Of a stretch of DNA of 64,000 bases, positions 10,931 through 22,650 are shown in pieces. The translations under genes and the position numbers were made by a program. How positions within the stretch are numbered: position 1 is the first letter of the stretch; each line of letters starts with the position of its first letter. The notes under the pieces are model-generated. The model searched no databases and was not told the origin of the DNA. It saw only the letters and a list, made by a program, of their open reading frames with translations. This DNA comes from Puccinellia tenuiflora (Eukaryota > Streptophyta > Magnoliopsida > Poales > Poaceae): assembly GCA_012064385.1 (NCBI GenBank), contig QRDG01000063.1:524385-588384 (forward strand). Direction: 5' to 3'.

Positions 10931-11290
10931 GAGGCGTTTTGGCACCCGGGTGCATATGCACCCGGTATGCTTTTCGAAATTTAAAAAATATGAAAAAAAT
11001 TGGACACAAATATACGCAAGTAACAAACACTCGTGAAAAATTTCGATAGAAAATAACAAATTTTCTGCTCTTTGCAAAAAAGACAAATTTCAGTCTGAAA
11101 TTTGTCTTTTTTACACAGACCAGAAAATTTGTTATTTTCTATCGAAATTTTTCAGAGTATTCGTTACTTGCGTATGTTTGTGTCCTATTTTTTCAGATAT
11201 TTTTGAAATATTTTCATATTTTTAAATTTCGAAAAGCATACCGGGTGCATATGCACCATATGCACCCGGGTGCCAAAGTGGATTTCTGCA
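10931..11290. mobile_element. fold-back MITE, 360 bp, 8-bp TSD CTACCAGG
   Basis: The element is almost entirely two inverted arms of about 150 bp: TTTGGCACCCGGGTGCATATGCACC on the left answers GCATATGCACCCGGGTGCCAAA on the right. The arms continue through CGAAATTT, CGCAAGTAAC, TTTCGATAGAAAATAAC and GACAAATTTCAG. CTACCAGG is repeated exactly at 10923-10930 and 11291-11298. An 8-bp TSD fits hAT; a 9-bp Mutator TSD with one lost match is also possible. The transcript would be a long hairpin. Confidence 0.85.
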
Positions 11291-11298
11291 CTACCAGG

Positions 11299-11900
11299 CA
11301 CTAAACCTGTCAATCAAAGGCCCGAAGCTCTCGTCTTTGACGACCAGCAAACAGAGGGCTAAAACCTCTAGTTTTGAAGCAAGGGATGAGCGCGAAAGCC
11401 GTTGCGCGTTAGCACATACATTTTCTTTGTGGGGCGTACGCGGATTTCTCTCTAAAGGCGAAGACTCTGAAGTGACCGAACACTCGGCCCAGCGGGCAAA
11501 CATGCCGGCTCCGCATCGCTCGATCTCTTCCTTTTCCACTAAGTGGACCTTGACTTCTCCGTTTCTAAGATCTAATGGTGGAATCATTACTCCAAGGTAG
11601 GAGACCCGTAACACTGGGGGAATGCTTTTTGCGTGTTCGGTTGCTTTCTGTTAAGGTACTCTTGCCAATATTGTATTGGTTGATTACTTTTACTACGTGT
11701 GTTTTTTTGTCATTGCGACTCAAGATTAAAATTATGAGAGAATCCTCGTTGGTACTTATAGGTATTTGTTTAATATGTCATATTTTTACGGTTGTCTTCA
11801 GAAAAATACAAGATTATGTCATAAGCATGGAAGAAGATCTCAAAGATTTGCTCGTTTCTTTTAAAATTTATTTTGTAATCGATATAGTCAGATCATGTAG
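11299..11900. other. spacer, no gene recognised
   Basis: Moderately GC-rich sequence to about 11620 and AT-rich after it. Frames of about 100 codons exist on both strands but none resembles a known protein. Confidence 0.4.
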
Positions 11901-11904
11901 GACA

Positions 11905-12281
11905 CGACGCTTCGGGTCACAGGTGTAGATGCACTCATTATGTAAAATGTTTTTTAAAACTTTTCAAAATATCAAAAAAATCCAATGAGATTCTTTCAGG
12001 AAATTTTGTGTTAGGACAAAAAGTTTCGCTGTAGAAAGATATTTTTTGTGACATGTGCAAAAAGAACAAAAAAATTGTCTCGTACAAAGTCATTATGGAG
12101 CGTCCGGATTTGTCTTTTTTGCAAATGTCACAAAAAAATATCTTTTCTTCACGAAACTTTTTGTGTTAACATAAAATGTCTTGAAGTGTATCCACAAATT
12201 GTATTTTTAATTTTTTGACATTTTAAAATTTTTTTTCAAGCTGTGGGTGCATATACACTCATAACCCGATATGGATTTCCG
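11905..12281. mobile_element. fold-back MITE, second family (copy 1)
   Basis: The left arm (CGGGTCACAGGTGTAGATGCACTCAT, then TTTCGCTGTAGAAAGATATTTTTTGTGACA) is the imperfect inverse of the right arm, which ends in TGCATATACACTCATAACCCGATATGGATTTCC. A second member lies at about 44955-45207 and shares the centre (TTTTTTGTGAC, GTGCAAAAA, GACAAAAAAAT) and the right end (CCCGATATGGATTT). Confidence 0.7.
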
Positions 12282-12890
12282 GATCATGTATTTCTACCAT
12301 GTATTTTCCGCTACTATAAATATATCGTGTATTGATTGTTAAAAAAAAGATTGTCAAAAAAAAAAAAAACTCCTCTTGACTAGACCGTTGAGATTGTCTG
12401 TAGCTCACGAATTCGCGATCTGAATTTGCTGAAACTAAGAACAAAGACGAGATGTTTTGTGCTGTTCAAAGTTCCGCTGCTTTTCTGATTCTATTCTTCT
12501 CCTTTTATCCTCAGTACAAGGGAAAAAATGGCCATGATCCTTGTGTTCGTGGCCTCCCACGAACGGATCGTGGTTCAGTATGACTCGCTCCAGTTTGTGA
12601 CGACAGGACCGGAGCAAAACTCTATAACAGAAAATGGCAAAAAGCTAAACCTGACGAAACTGACGGAAATAACACATAAGTCTGAAATTCTGAGACTGAC
12701 AGCAGCTGGGTTTATCAACCGAGATTGAGGTGGTGACGCTATCATAATCACTATCTAATCCACGAGCAGACGAGCTGGTCTGGATGGAACCAGGTCTTGA
12801 CCCTCCTAGTCGATCCGATCCACCTTCAGTCGACGACAATCCACGCCTCCTTGATCTGATTCCTAGTCCCTATCCAGTTCGAGAATTTCC
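12282..12890 (+). other. 5' flank of the intact DUF1618 gene
   Basis: Contains a 14-base A run near 12357 and, from about 12800, the leader shared with copy B (GTCGATCCGATC, CTTCAGTCGACGAC, CCAGTTCGA). The shared leader ends in AATTTCC just before the ATG. I see no certain TATA box. Confidence 0.4.
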
Positions 12891-14747
12891 ATGGCGTATC
12901 TAATAGAGGAAGGTGCGGCGATCTGCTCCGGCGGAGACGAGGCCGCCCCCATTAAGCCGCGTTGGATGCGTCCGGCCAGCCGCCCCAGCGCCGACGACGA
13001 CCCAGTCTCGTCCCCTCGTCCCGAGTCGACGGTCCTCCTCGACCCCGTGGCCTACATCGACGACGAGACGAACGCGACCACCGCCTGCGGAACCAGGAGC
13101 GATGGCCGGAGCGAGATCCAGGTGACCTTCTGGATCGCTCGGCCGCCGGGCGTCTCCTACTTCACGGTCCACTCCCCTGGCCTCGAACCCGACGCGTTCC
13201 CCAAACTGCCCCTGGTCGTCGCCACGGAGGACGACCTTGCCCTCCTCCGCGTCCCTGCCTCCCCTGAGCACAACCTCGAAGTTGGCCGTAGAAACGAGTT
13301 GTTCATCTACTCTGCCGGCACCGGCAACCAGCAGCCACGTCTTCGCCTGCTCCCCAACCCCACTCCCGGCTACTACGCCGACAGAGAAGTTGGTATCCTG
13401 AACTGCCCCGCCGATGATAGGTTCTTCATCGTTGTGCTCCACCGGAATTCCTACGCATCCCCTGTAAAGCGCTACATCCACATGTTCGACTCCAAGACCT
13501 GGCAATGGGACACCAAGCTAGTCACTCCTCCGGACGACTACTTTTACTACATTACGGACAAGGTGTTCACGATCGGAGGAAGATATGGATCGATGGCTTG
13601 GGTCGACCTCTGGCGTGGTATCTTCATCTACGATGTTCTCCTCGGCGGCAACACGATCAGCTACAAACCATTGCCATCGTCGGGGTTCCCTACTCTTAAA
13701 GGCCTGGGCGGCACTGTTCGGGACATCATCGCCGTCGATGGCGTCATCAGGTACTTCTGTATGTACAGCCCAGGCAGTGACACAACCAACGTCAGTGGAG
13801 ATTGGGTTGCTCATGCGTGGAGGATGAAGTATCCTTCGCAGCAGGACTGGCAGCAGGACTGCCAGTTCAAAGCTTCTGAGATCGGCCCGCCGAAGCATTC
13901 TGAACTTCTGCTGCAGGGTATTATGCCGGGCGGCGGCGTGGAGACGCCGGCCTTGATGCTCCGTGCAGGCAGTCCAGTTCTCAGCCTGCATGATCCTGAT
14001 GTGGTTTACATCCTGACAAAGCCTATGTACTCTGATGAGGTGGCCTGGGTGCATGCTGTCAACATGAGCACTAAGACTGTACAAGGGATTGCTGAGTTCG
14101 GTGCGGAAAGAACCATTGGTTTCATGTTCACATACACTCAAAGTGGTATCTTCAGACCCAAGGGTGTCGAGGTAGAAGAAGATAACCATGAGAATGAAGA
14201 GGATTCATGGACTCATGTCACATACAAGAAAAAGAATGGTGCTCCAGCAGGTAATTATGTTAAACCAGTGCATGCATGCCTACTTGTCTGTTTTGTATAC
14301 TGTATGTACATGGATATTCATGAATACTCAAGATAAGCCACATCAATCACTTTTAATTCCACTGTTTGCTAGCTTGATATGAGCGTAACTGCATCCTGTA
14401 ACTAGAAATCATATTTGTGGGACTTCTACTTCGTGACTAATAATAATGTAGGATTGAACATAATTCTATTTTTACGACAAGTAATCCTGTCGACATATCT
14501 CCTATATTAAATTGTTTTTGCACAAGGTGTTTACTGTAGAAACCTGGAATATTGTGCAGGTGCTCAGCAAAGGCTGCCCAGTCAAGGAGGCATGGGCCAG
14601 AGAGGACAGCAGACGGGCCTCAACAATGGACGTGGCTCTGGTACTTTGGGTGGAGGCAGGCGCGGGCGCGGGCGGTGGCCAAGCCCTCCTAATGGTGTGT
14701 GCCACGCAAAAGTGGGCTCGCGAAGTCCGGCAAAAGGCCAAAGCTAG
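12891..14747 (+). CDS. DUF1618 protein with Gly/Arg-rich C-terminal tail (copy C, intact)
   Basis: Two exons, 12891-14250 and 14560-14747, give 515 residues. The donor (CAG|GTAATT) and acceptor (TTGTGCAG|GT) are conserved in the other copies and keep the frame. The DUF1618 domain covers about residues 178-330, with the family signature around GSMAWVDLWRGIFIYDVL (233-250). DUF1618 is a grass-expanded family of unknown biochemical role; no catalytic residues are known. Residues after about 453 are rich in Gly, Arg and Gln, including GRGSGTLGGGRRGRGRW, which resembles RGG-type RNA-binding tails (inference). The last 15 or so residues and the stop come from a small insertion absent from copies A and B. 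If the intron is retained, translation stops at 14336 with a hydrophobic end (481 residues). The start ATG sits in ATTTCCATGG, shared with copy B. Confidence 0.85.
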
Positions 14748-14846
14748 TTAAATTCTACTGGTTTTGCGTAATCGAGCCACAACTGAGTTTTAACCCTTTG
14801 ACTACAAAGCGGGCCGGATTCGGGCGCCGCTTTGCATCCCTAGTGC
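14694..14846. mobile_element. about 150-bp insertion in exon 2 of the DUF1618 gene
   Basis: Copies A and B read AATGG(T/C)G directly into (C)GTGGGAAGAGGAGG and TACAGGGAGAT, whereas copy C has about 150 extra bases between these words. The right end GCCGCTTTGCATCCCTA is like the terminus of plant hAT elements, and GTGTGTGC/GTGCGTGG at the edges could be a decayed 8-bp TSD. The left terminus is not clearly its inverse, so the class is tentative. Confidence 0.6.
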
Positions 14847-14847
14847 G

Positions 14848-15720
14848 TGGGCGGTGGTACAGGGAGATTGACAGTAGAAGTCATGATTGCAATGACAGAT
14901 AAATTCACAGTATTTTGTTGTTGTTTGACTTGGTTTGGTACTTGCCTAAACTTCGTTTAGTCTGCATCTGCTTGAGGAAGTCCCGGTAGTTGACCGGGGA
15001 CAATCATATCTGAACCCTGAGTTATCTGTATTGTCCGTGTATGGTTGTAGTAGCATATATTATCTAATATTTCTTTCGTATCATAATATGATGTTTTAGA
15101 TATTTCCATGTGAATAATATACGGATGTATATAGACGTAATTAGTGTGTAGATTCACTCATTTTGCTCCGTATATAGTCCGCATAGAAATTACTAAAACA
15201 TCTTATATTATGATACGGAGGGAGTACTGTGAATGGTCCTGTGCTTCCTTGTGGTCTGGTAGCCTAGTATAATCTTGCGGGGTGCAGTGTCAGGGGAATT
15301 TCCATAGTGTGTCCCCTGCGCCCACGGTTGCCGATCAAATGCAATATGATTCTGAATTCAAAGGTAGCATAGTATGTTCCTTACACAGAACATGGAGTAG
15401 CCCTAAATCCGCATGTATATTGTTGGGGAAGACAATGTCCTGAGTTTGTTTGATCTGATATCTATTACCGGTGTTCTATCTTGCCTGTCACTATCATCAT
15501 TGCACTTTATTGTGTTGTGATCTCAACATACCAAAAATTGTTTTGACCACCTAATGGGTTTATGCTGTTAAATATCTTGTCGAGATACTGTATTTCTCGA
15601 CTGAAGCTTGGAGTTTGTTTGGCTAGTGTTCTTTGCTTCGGCTTTAGAATTTCAGTACTCCAACCTGGCATATATTAACGAAATATATACAATGTTTAAT
15701 TAGAGAAACCGTTTACTTCG
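14848..15720. other. 3' flank of DUF1618 copy C
   Basis: Homologous to the flank of copy A (1050-1640), interrupted by one MITE. The old end of exon 2 (TACAGGGAGATTGACAGTAG) is still visible at about 14858-14878, now downstream of the new stop. Confidence 0.6.
15064..15226. mobile_element. Stowaway-like MITE
   Basis: Left end TTTCTTTCGTATCATAATATGATGTTTTAGA is the imperfect inverse of the right end TAAAACATCTTATATTATGATACGGAGGGAG, followed by TA. It is missing from the same place in copy A, so it inserted after the duplication. The internal part has a further inverted pair near ATATACGGA/TCCGTATAT. Confidence 0.8.
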
Positions 15721-15769
15721 CAAGAGTTGTTGTATTTCCTCGCTGGTAAAAGAGGGGATTACGGAAGGT

Positions 15770-16560
15770 TAGTTGTGGTGAGAGTATATTAATACCGAGA
15801 TAATACCAATTACATACATCTTCATCTTCTGCAACAACATAATGTACAGAAAATACATCACGGATGCACACAACCAAAAGAACAAAAGAAGAAGAAAAAG
15901 AAAAACAAATTCGTTGCCTAAGCAATAAGAGACTCGCAGTGGCTAGTGCAGCGGTGGCGACACCTAAACTTCGTAAGGTTCTTGAAAACAACGCCTCCAA
16001 GAAGGTTATAGTTCATAAACACTGTCGTCATCCGATCTAACCGACAAGGTCAGATCCTGTGTTTTCACCCTAGAGAAGGTCCAATCCCCAAACAATGCCT
16101 TCAATAAGGGAACGACTTGAATCCGCCATTGTCGGACCCAACCATAAGGTTAGATTGCGGGCTTTCACCCTGAAGATTGAGACCGACTAAACGAAGTCTG
16201 CCAGTGCCGTCAACCTCACTCGCCAGTGCTACAAAACGCCGATCGTTGGACAAACGAACTTCTCCTGATCCGCTGCGAAAACACCCGACAACCTCAGCAC
16301 ATCGAACTGAGGTTGGCGATAGCCTATGTATCTGGCTACCACCATCTTGATCTGACAACAGTTGGTCCATGCCCGGTGAACCTTGTCTCCTACGCCGATC
16401 TTCACGTCCATGCCGCCCACGATGGTGCCACCATGCTTGGTGGTCGAAACCACTCCAAAGAGACTCCACCGATTAGACAGAGATCCATATCTCTGGCCTC
16501 ACCAAAATTGAGTCATCGGTGTAGGATGTGTTCTTGTCGATGTCGCAGGAACCTTTAAGG
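15770..16560 (-). mobile_element. probable LINE or related retroelement fragment
   Basis: Read on the minus strand, the end near 15780-15830 (GATGTATGTAATTGGTATTATCTC, AATATACTCTC) resembles the 3' tail of Triticeae LINEs, and the body is moderately GC-rich with no intact frame. This rests on general resemblance, not on a domain, so the call is weak. Confidence 0.3.
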
Positions 16561-17667
16561 CATACCGCAGGAACCTCTAAGGCATTCCTCCAAACATTGT
16601 TCAAGCTTCTCTTGATAAGGAAGCAAGAAGCTTTGTTGACACAGCTATTATCTAGAAATGGTCGGCTAGGTTGTCGTAGAGTATCTAAGATCTAATATAG
16701 AAGAATGTCCAGATATGAAACAAGTAAAACAACGTCTCAACTAGATCATTGGACAGTCTGCACAATACGATCAGAGGGAAAACTACCAAGCAGATCTTAG
16801 TCCTGCACCAGATGATATTCCTATGCTGAAGAATTGGGGGAATGAACCGCCCACAAATTAAAACAAGCATTGCATTAATTTCTTGTATTCAGAATATTTC
16901 ATCCATTTATGTAACGGTTTTATCGTCTTAGTAATTTTACTAGACCTGATTTGTAATGACATTAAGGGGTTGAATATTTGAACTTTCTTCGTGTCTAACT
17001 CATGTAGTCATACTAGTGCACCTTAGAATGGTTTTCGCCAAAATTTATGACAAAGCTATCACACGCTTGTAATTCAGATTTGAGTTTCTTTTTAAAATGA
17101 CCACCACGTTTTCCGTGAATATGGTCATCACCTTTGGTCCTTTTTTGAGAGAACACCTTGTAAAAGGTTATTTTGGAAGCAATAAATTTGCTTTTTTACG
17201 TAATTTAAAAAAATCATTTTTCTTCCCAAAAAATTGTGTGTTAAATATGACATTGCCATGTACATGTTTTTTTTTTTACATTAGGAATGCCTAGTTTTTT
17301 TTATGCGGAAGTATGTGATCCTAGGCTTCATTTTATTGTTTTCGATTTATCTGTCTGGTTTTTACATGTAACATTACTTGTAGGAACTAGTTAGTGGGCA
17401 CTTGAAATACAAGGTCTCAATATTTTGTTATCAGTTAGCAATAACTTTTCTAACACTTAATCAAGTTCTCTTGTGAAATGACCGAACTTACTGACAACAC
17501 CGACAATGACTGGCGATTATATTTGCCAGTGCGAGTATCAAACATCAATTCTCAACAGCAAAAACTTATTATTTCTAAAGATTTTTTGCTAAATTTCAAT
17601 GTTTGATATTCGGCAACCTACGACTTTTCAGTAGTGAAAGTGATTTTTTATTATCTAACAAAGAAAA
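16561..17667. other. AT-rich spacer, no gene seen
   Basis: No repeat pair, domain or splice pattern could be supported. It holds the 3' flank of the GT47 gene, whose stop codon is at 17668-17670. Confidence 0.4.
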
Positions 17668-19288
17668 CTATTTCAAATCCTGGCGGTTCTTTATCCTCCT
17701 CATCCTCCCCATCACCTCATCAAAGGACACGTCAAACGCATCCCTCATGTCCCCCTGGAACCTCACCCTCGGGTCCTTGTACATGAACCTTGGGATCATC
17801 TTGATGACCTCCTCCCTCATGGCGGCCACCTCCTCGTCCCTGTACCTGGCCAGCACCTCCTCGATGTCCACCTTCCCTTCGAGTAGTTGGTTACTGTCGA
17901 TGTGCACCCAGTACCGGCGCTCGCCGCCGTCTCTACTGTCCGGGTCCGGGTGGTGCCACCGGTACTGCTTCTTGAAGGTGGACTCCTCGCGGAAGAAGAC
18001 GGGGATGCATCCGGCCATGATGGAGTCCACCGAGGAGCGGCGCATGAATGAGTCACCGTTCGGCTGCAGGCAGAAGCGGGAGGCGGCGAAGGCGGAGACG
18101 ACCCTCCGCGGCGACTTGCAGGTGTTGACGCCCTCGGGGCCATGGCTGCAGTCGACAAGTCGACATCGACTCGAAGACACGCACGAGTCGGTGAGCCGGT
18201 CACGGATGCGAAGCGTCCCGTTGGCGCGCCGTGCGCCGGCGAACGTGAACAGCCACGGACGCTCCGCGGCGCGGGCACGCGCCTGCCACGTAGCCACCTC
18301 GCCGGCCGACGTCGGGTGGAAGTAGCTCGGGTACGGCACCGCGAAGTCCAGCGGCTCCCAGACGTTGGACTCGTAGGTCAGCACCGTCATGTTGCCGGAC
18401 TCAGGGTGATCTAGGAAGTCATTACCGCACCTCACGGCGGCGCTCTGCCGGAACATCCAGGTGGTCTTGGCGGCGATCATGAAGTGGTCACGGCCCCCGA
18501 AGGCCGCCCACTGCGGCCGCGACGACAGCCACCGGAGGAACTCGGAGGAAGGAGCGTTGCGCACCGTGAAATTGTGGTCGCAGAGGTGCTGTTGGAGCTC
18601 CAGCCCTGGGTAGTAGGGCACGTACACCGCCGTGGCTGCCGCCGGATCGTGGGTGAGGCACTCGTACCGCCCCATCCGGTTGTGGACGATCACCTCCAGC
18701 GCGTATTGGTTCGTGTTGTACCTGCACGTGCATGCTCATTCTTAGACGCGTGCTGAATTGCTGATATTGATATGAAGCAAGTAATCTAACGTAGCACCAA
18801 GCAGTTCAGCACGGAAGTTAATGGCGTCAGTGAATTAATGATCAACGAGCTTACCATCCGGTGTTGGGGATGACGCCAGTGTCACCATCACTGCCGTTGC
18901 CGGTAGCGGGAGGGAGCACCGGACCCATGCCGGCATTGACCATCAGGGAGCACACGCCGCCCTTGTCCTGAAACGCCGGCGAGCCCGCGACGCAGCCGCT
19001 GAGAACATCGAACCGGGAAGGCACATCTAGCATGTACACGTACCTCCCCTCGCAGGACACCGCCGACAACGGTGCACCGACGGCTTCGGGAGCTGGAAGC
19101 AAGCTGGCGTTGAGCGCGATGGGAGGCGGCGACCGCGGCAGGACGGCGAGCGCCGCTCCTGAGCGGGGGTGAGACCGAGATGACATGAGGTAGAGGTGGA
19201 TGAAGTGGAAGTGGAGGAGGCAGGACATGAGCCATGACCCCAGGACGAGGAGGCCGTAGAGGAGGAGCTTGGGGTAGTGAGCTTCCAT
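17668..19288 (-). CDS. GT47 glycosyltransferase, xyloglucan galactosyltransferase KATAMARI1/MUR3-like
   Basis: Two exons on the minus strand, 19288-18855 and 18721-17668, give 495 residues. The intron has GGATG|GTAAGC and GTGCAG|GTAC borders and joins a Trp codon. Residues about 7-28 are a single hydrophobic signal anchor, so it is a type II Golgi membrane protein. The exostosin (GT47) domain spans about 75-450 and contains the MUR3-type block DSFMRRSSVDSIMAGCIPVF with upstream FCLQPNG. Family members add galactose to xylosyl residues of xyloglucan in the Golgi during cell-wall synthesis; the acceptor of this one is inferred from family only, because grass MUR3 relatives have several specificities. 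The ATG at 19288 is in GCCATGG context; the frame opens upstream without another ATG. The length fits the family and no break is seen. Confidence 0.9.
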
Positions 19289-19370
19289 GGCGGGTTGAGG
19301 CTGGGCTCTGCTAGCAATAGGCAACCGAGAACATGCATATTTCTAAGATCGATGGATGAGGGGTTTAGTA

Positions 19371-19380
19371 GCATATATCT
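19371..19380 (-). promoter_or_regulatory. possible TATA box of the GT47 gene
   Basis: AGATATATGC on the minus strand lies about 85 bases upstream of the ATG. The match is weak and rests on position and AT content only. Confidence 0.3.
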
Positions 19381-20480
19381 ACCATGTGGTAGTAAGGAAC
19401 TGATTATGAAGCGTGTTAGTGAAGGTATTTGGGCTAGCTTTTCATGATTTATATGACCTGTGACCTTTGATCATCGATCGGCGTACTACGGTGGTTGACT
19501 AGCCAGCAGCTAGATCAGTTGAATTCATGGGATGGCATGACACCATCGTTGCTAAGTGTACAGGATGCACGATCGACTCTGATCAGCTCGTGTGAAGCAT
19601 GTCGTTGGCATTTTCATTGGTGATACTAGTATTGCTCAGCGTATCAGACAGACAGCAAGCATGATGATGCACATTGTATTTTTCAATTGCATCGGGATTG
19701 GTGAGCAGCTCTTTGCGTGAACTAGTTCTAGAGTAGTTGGTACGCACCATGCATCCAAGTTTGACTCTATACGACTGAAAGAGATATGATATTGTGATTG
19801 GCATCCTCCGAGATCTTGAGCCGGACACCGTGCTCTCACGTGAGAAAGACCTAGAGCCCAGCAACCAATCACGCTGCAAAATTCGACGAGCAAGTGACGC
19901 GACTGAGCCAGAAGTTGAATCAAACGTTTGATCCAACTGCTAGCAGGCACTACACAAATTAACTCAAGTATGCTATACAATGCTTGTCTTTTTTTATGAA
20001 CCAGCTATATAGTCGCCACATATCTAGTAGTATCAATCAGGGTAATAGTTCTAAATAAAAGTCAGTCCTTCGCCAGTTTCTCGGAATGAAGAAGAAAAAA
20101 GTAATTCTAAAGGTGGTTGCAATATTATGATGACTGTCATATGTCCATTAGGTTTTCTGTGTCTGATAGAATATTTTGATTGGCAAATTGGTTGAACCAG
20201 CAGATTATTTGCAACTGCATGTTGTTATTTTCATTTCCCTAAGTGTGCTTTCCTTTCGATGGTATGTAGGATGGACGCGGCTAGACCGTGCTCGGTCTCG
20301 ATATGGCCTAAATCAAGCTCACCTAATTATGGCATATACGGACAAACCAGATACGGAAACTCTCCACGCGCGACCCCCACTTTTTCACTGCCCAACAACC
20401 CCTTCCCCCACATGATCAACGTCTAGCGTCCTTCTCTGTACCTGCTCCCTCCCTATTTTTTATCTTGCTCGATGGGCTTT
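19381..20480. other. upstream region of the GT47 gene, no other gene seen
   Basis: Frames of about 115 codons at 19583-19980 on the minus strand have no recognisable domain. This stretch probably holds the GT47 promoter. Confidence 0.4.
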
Positions 20481-20499
20481 TGCCCCAAATCACACATAG

Positions 20500-22650
20500 A
20501 GAAACTACATCCTCTTCTCCTGCTCTTATGCCATCATATCTCTTTGGAAGAGTTACATCTGGGGATTTTTGAAGGAAATACTGATGAACAAACCCCAGTA
20601 GGACAAGTTACATCTGCAAAAAAAAAATGTCGAACTCATGCCCTAGAGAAAACCCTTGATGTAAATAAATAACCTGGAGCGGACAGTAAACATAATGTAG
20701 TATTGAATCTGGAGATCAAAAGTGCTATATTTTTTTGGATGTAAAAACATCTGGAGATCAAATCTGTTTGCAGACAGTAACCTCGAGCAGAGAGTAAGAT
20801 GGATTCTGATTTCATTACAAGTATGCATACATGAGTGCATCCACGACCAGCTACTCGAGCTTTAGGCCACATGGGCTGAAAATTTGCATCTACTATACTT
20901 TTTTGGGATGTAAAAAACCTGAAGCATCTACTGTCTTGTATGTCAAATAGGCAGGGAACTGAGTAGACAGTCACCTATATTCCCAGTACTGCAATTTACA
21001 TATAGTGCATTGAAACTAAGTTGAAAATATCCATCTATGTAAAAAAGAAAGCTGCTGGTTTGTTAACTTGTACCGTGAAAAGAAAAAAGGAATTACATCT
21101 AGTGTAGGTTTGTAGCGAAACAGAAATTGGACCTTTCCTCGTGCCTTTTCTAATCACAAAAATTACATCCAAACTTCTCCCACATAGAATCTGATCGCTG
21201 CGAAAACATCAGGAACGGTACAAAGGGAGATACATATCCACGGGCTACATCAAAACTATCCCAGAACTGATTCTACATGAAGAATCGCTCGTTGTTGGCT
21301 GCATGCAGTGCTAGAAAAAAAAGCATCAGGATCGAAAGGGGAAAATCTCAGGAAATGTAAGTTATTGGTTCCTCCATTCACACTATTTGGATTATCGCTC
21401 TGAAAAATCCCCATGTTTCCCTCCCCTCACCCCGGTGTATGTAAAAAATCCCAGCCATTAAGTTTCCACCATCAATATACATCTAGCAAAATAATTCCGC
21501 CTACTATTATTAGTACTTACACCTGCTAGTAATATTAGTTACACCGAACACATTTTTATACCTGCTGATATTGTTACATCTAGTAAATTTCATGTTGATG
21601 GTTTACTATTTACATCTAGCAAAAGTTACACCTGCTAGTATTAGTTACATGTAGTAAATTTGCAGTTGCTGTTTTACTACTTACATCTAGCAAAAGTTAC
21701 ACCTGCTGATATTTGTTGCATCTAGCAAAGTTACACCCTAGTGCTAACAAAAATCTAGTCATTTATAGGGGGAACAAAAAAGATACATCTAGCAAATAAA
21801 ATAACTTACATTTGCGCCTCGTGGCTAACCGTAGCCGCTGCTCGATCTCAGTGGAGATAAAAGCGTCATGCACTGATCTCCATGGAAGAAAATTTTCTCT
21901 TACTTTCCAACGATAGCAAGCAACCGCACCACCTCAATGTGCCTCTCTATATATTTTCATGGAAATCATCTCAGTTGTTCAATCTTCGGAAGCTCAGAGA
22001 TACATCACAACATGGACATACACTACTCACTACAACGGCATTAATCTGGCTCTAGACAAAAGTATCAAATCTGCTTGGGCTTGGATGAAGATATTTTAAC
22101 TGGAACAGCACCATAAGAAACCAACACGCATCATGTGCAACAACTTGCAATGGAGAAGATGTGCCACAACTAGACATACATCAATGAAGCTCAGAGATTG
22201 TACTAGTGCTTACTCGACGAAGAGCACGAGCGGCATCACCACTGGTGTGAAAGAAGCACCGGCATCCAAACACGAAGGCCACAAAAAAAAGTCCTTGTCA
22301 ACAGCATCGAGGAGGCCAAAGGAGCTACAGAAAAAAAAACACAAAATAGCACCACCCAGAGCTACACCTGCTAAAATATGCAAAAGCTTACATTTGCTGG
22401 TTATTACTTACATCAATAAAAAAAGTAACTTACAATCATGTTCGATCACTTGATCTCAGTAGAAAAATGGTTACATCTAACATGGATCCCCTAACTCATA
22501 CAGAAACACGCCGGTTTTACCAAGACAGAAAATGCAAAAAATTATGTGCAGCTCAATTAAGACTTACATTTGATACTGACAGGTTAACTAGAACTGAAGA
22601 AATTACATCTACTGGAGTAGATATGAACAAACAAACATTACATCTATAAA
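20500..22650. repeat. array of TTACATCTAG / TTACACCTGCTAGTATT motifs
   Basis: TTACATCT(A/G) and close variants (TTACACCTG, TTACATTTG) occur more than twenty times on the plus strand. The densest part, 21470-21740, approaches a tandem repeat: TTACATCTAGCAAAAGTTAC is followed by ACCTGCTAGTATTAG, several times over. Two sites near 20735 and 20900 carry the inverse GGATGTAAAA. No coding frame is convincing. Such clustered short motifs are usual in the sub-terminal parts of CACTA and other DNA transposons, but I found no matching termini, so the class is open. Confidence 0.6.

Noticed and set aside
17603..18756. Plus-strand frames of up to 240 codons opposite the GT47 gene
   Set aside because: GC-rich antisense shadows of the minus-strand gene with no domain of their own.
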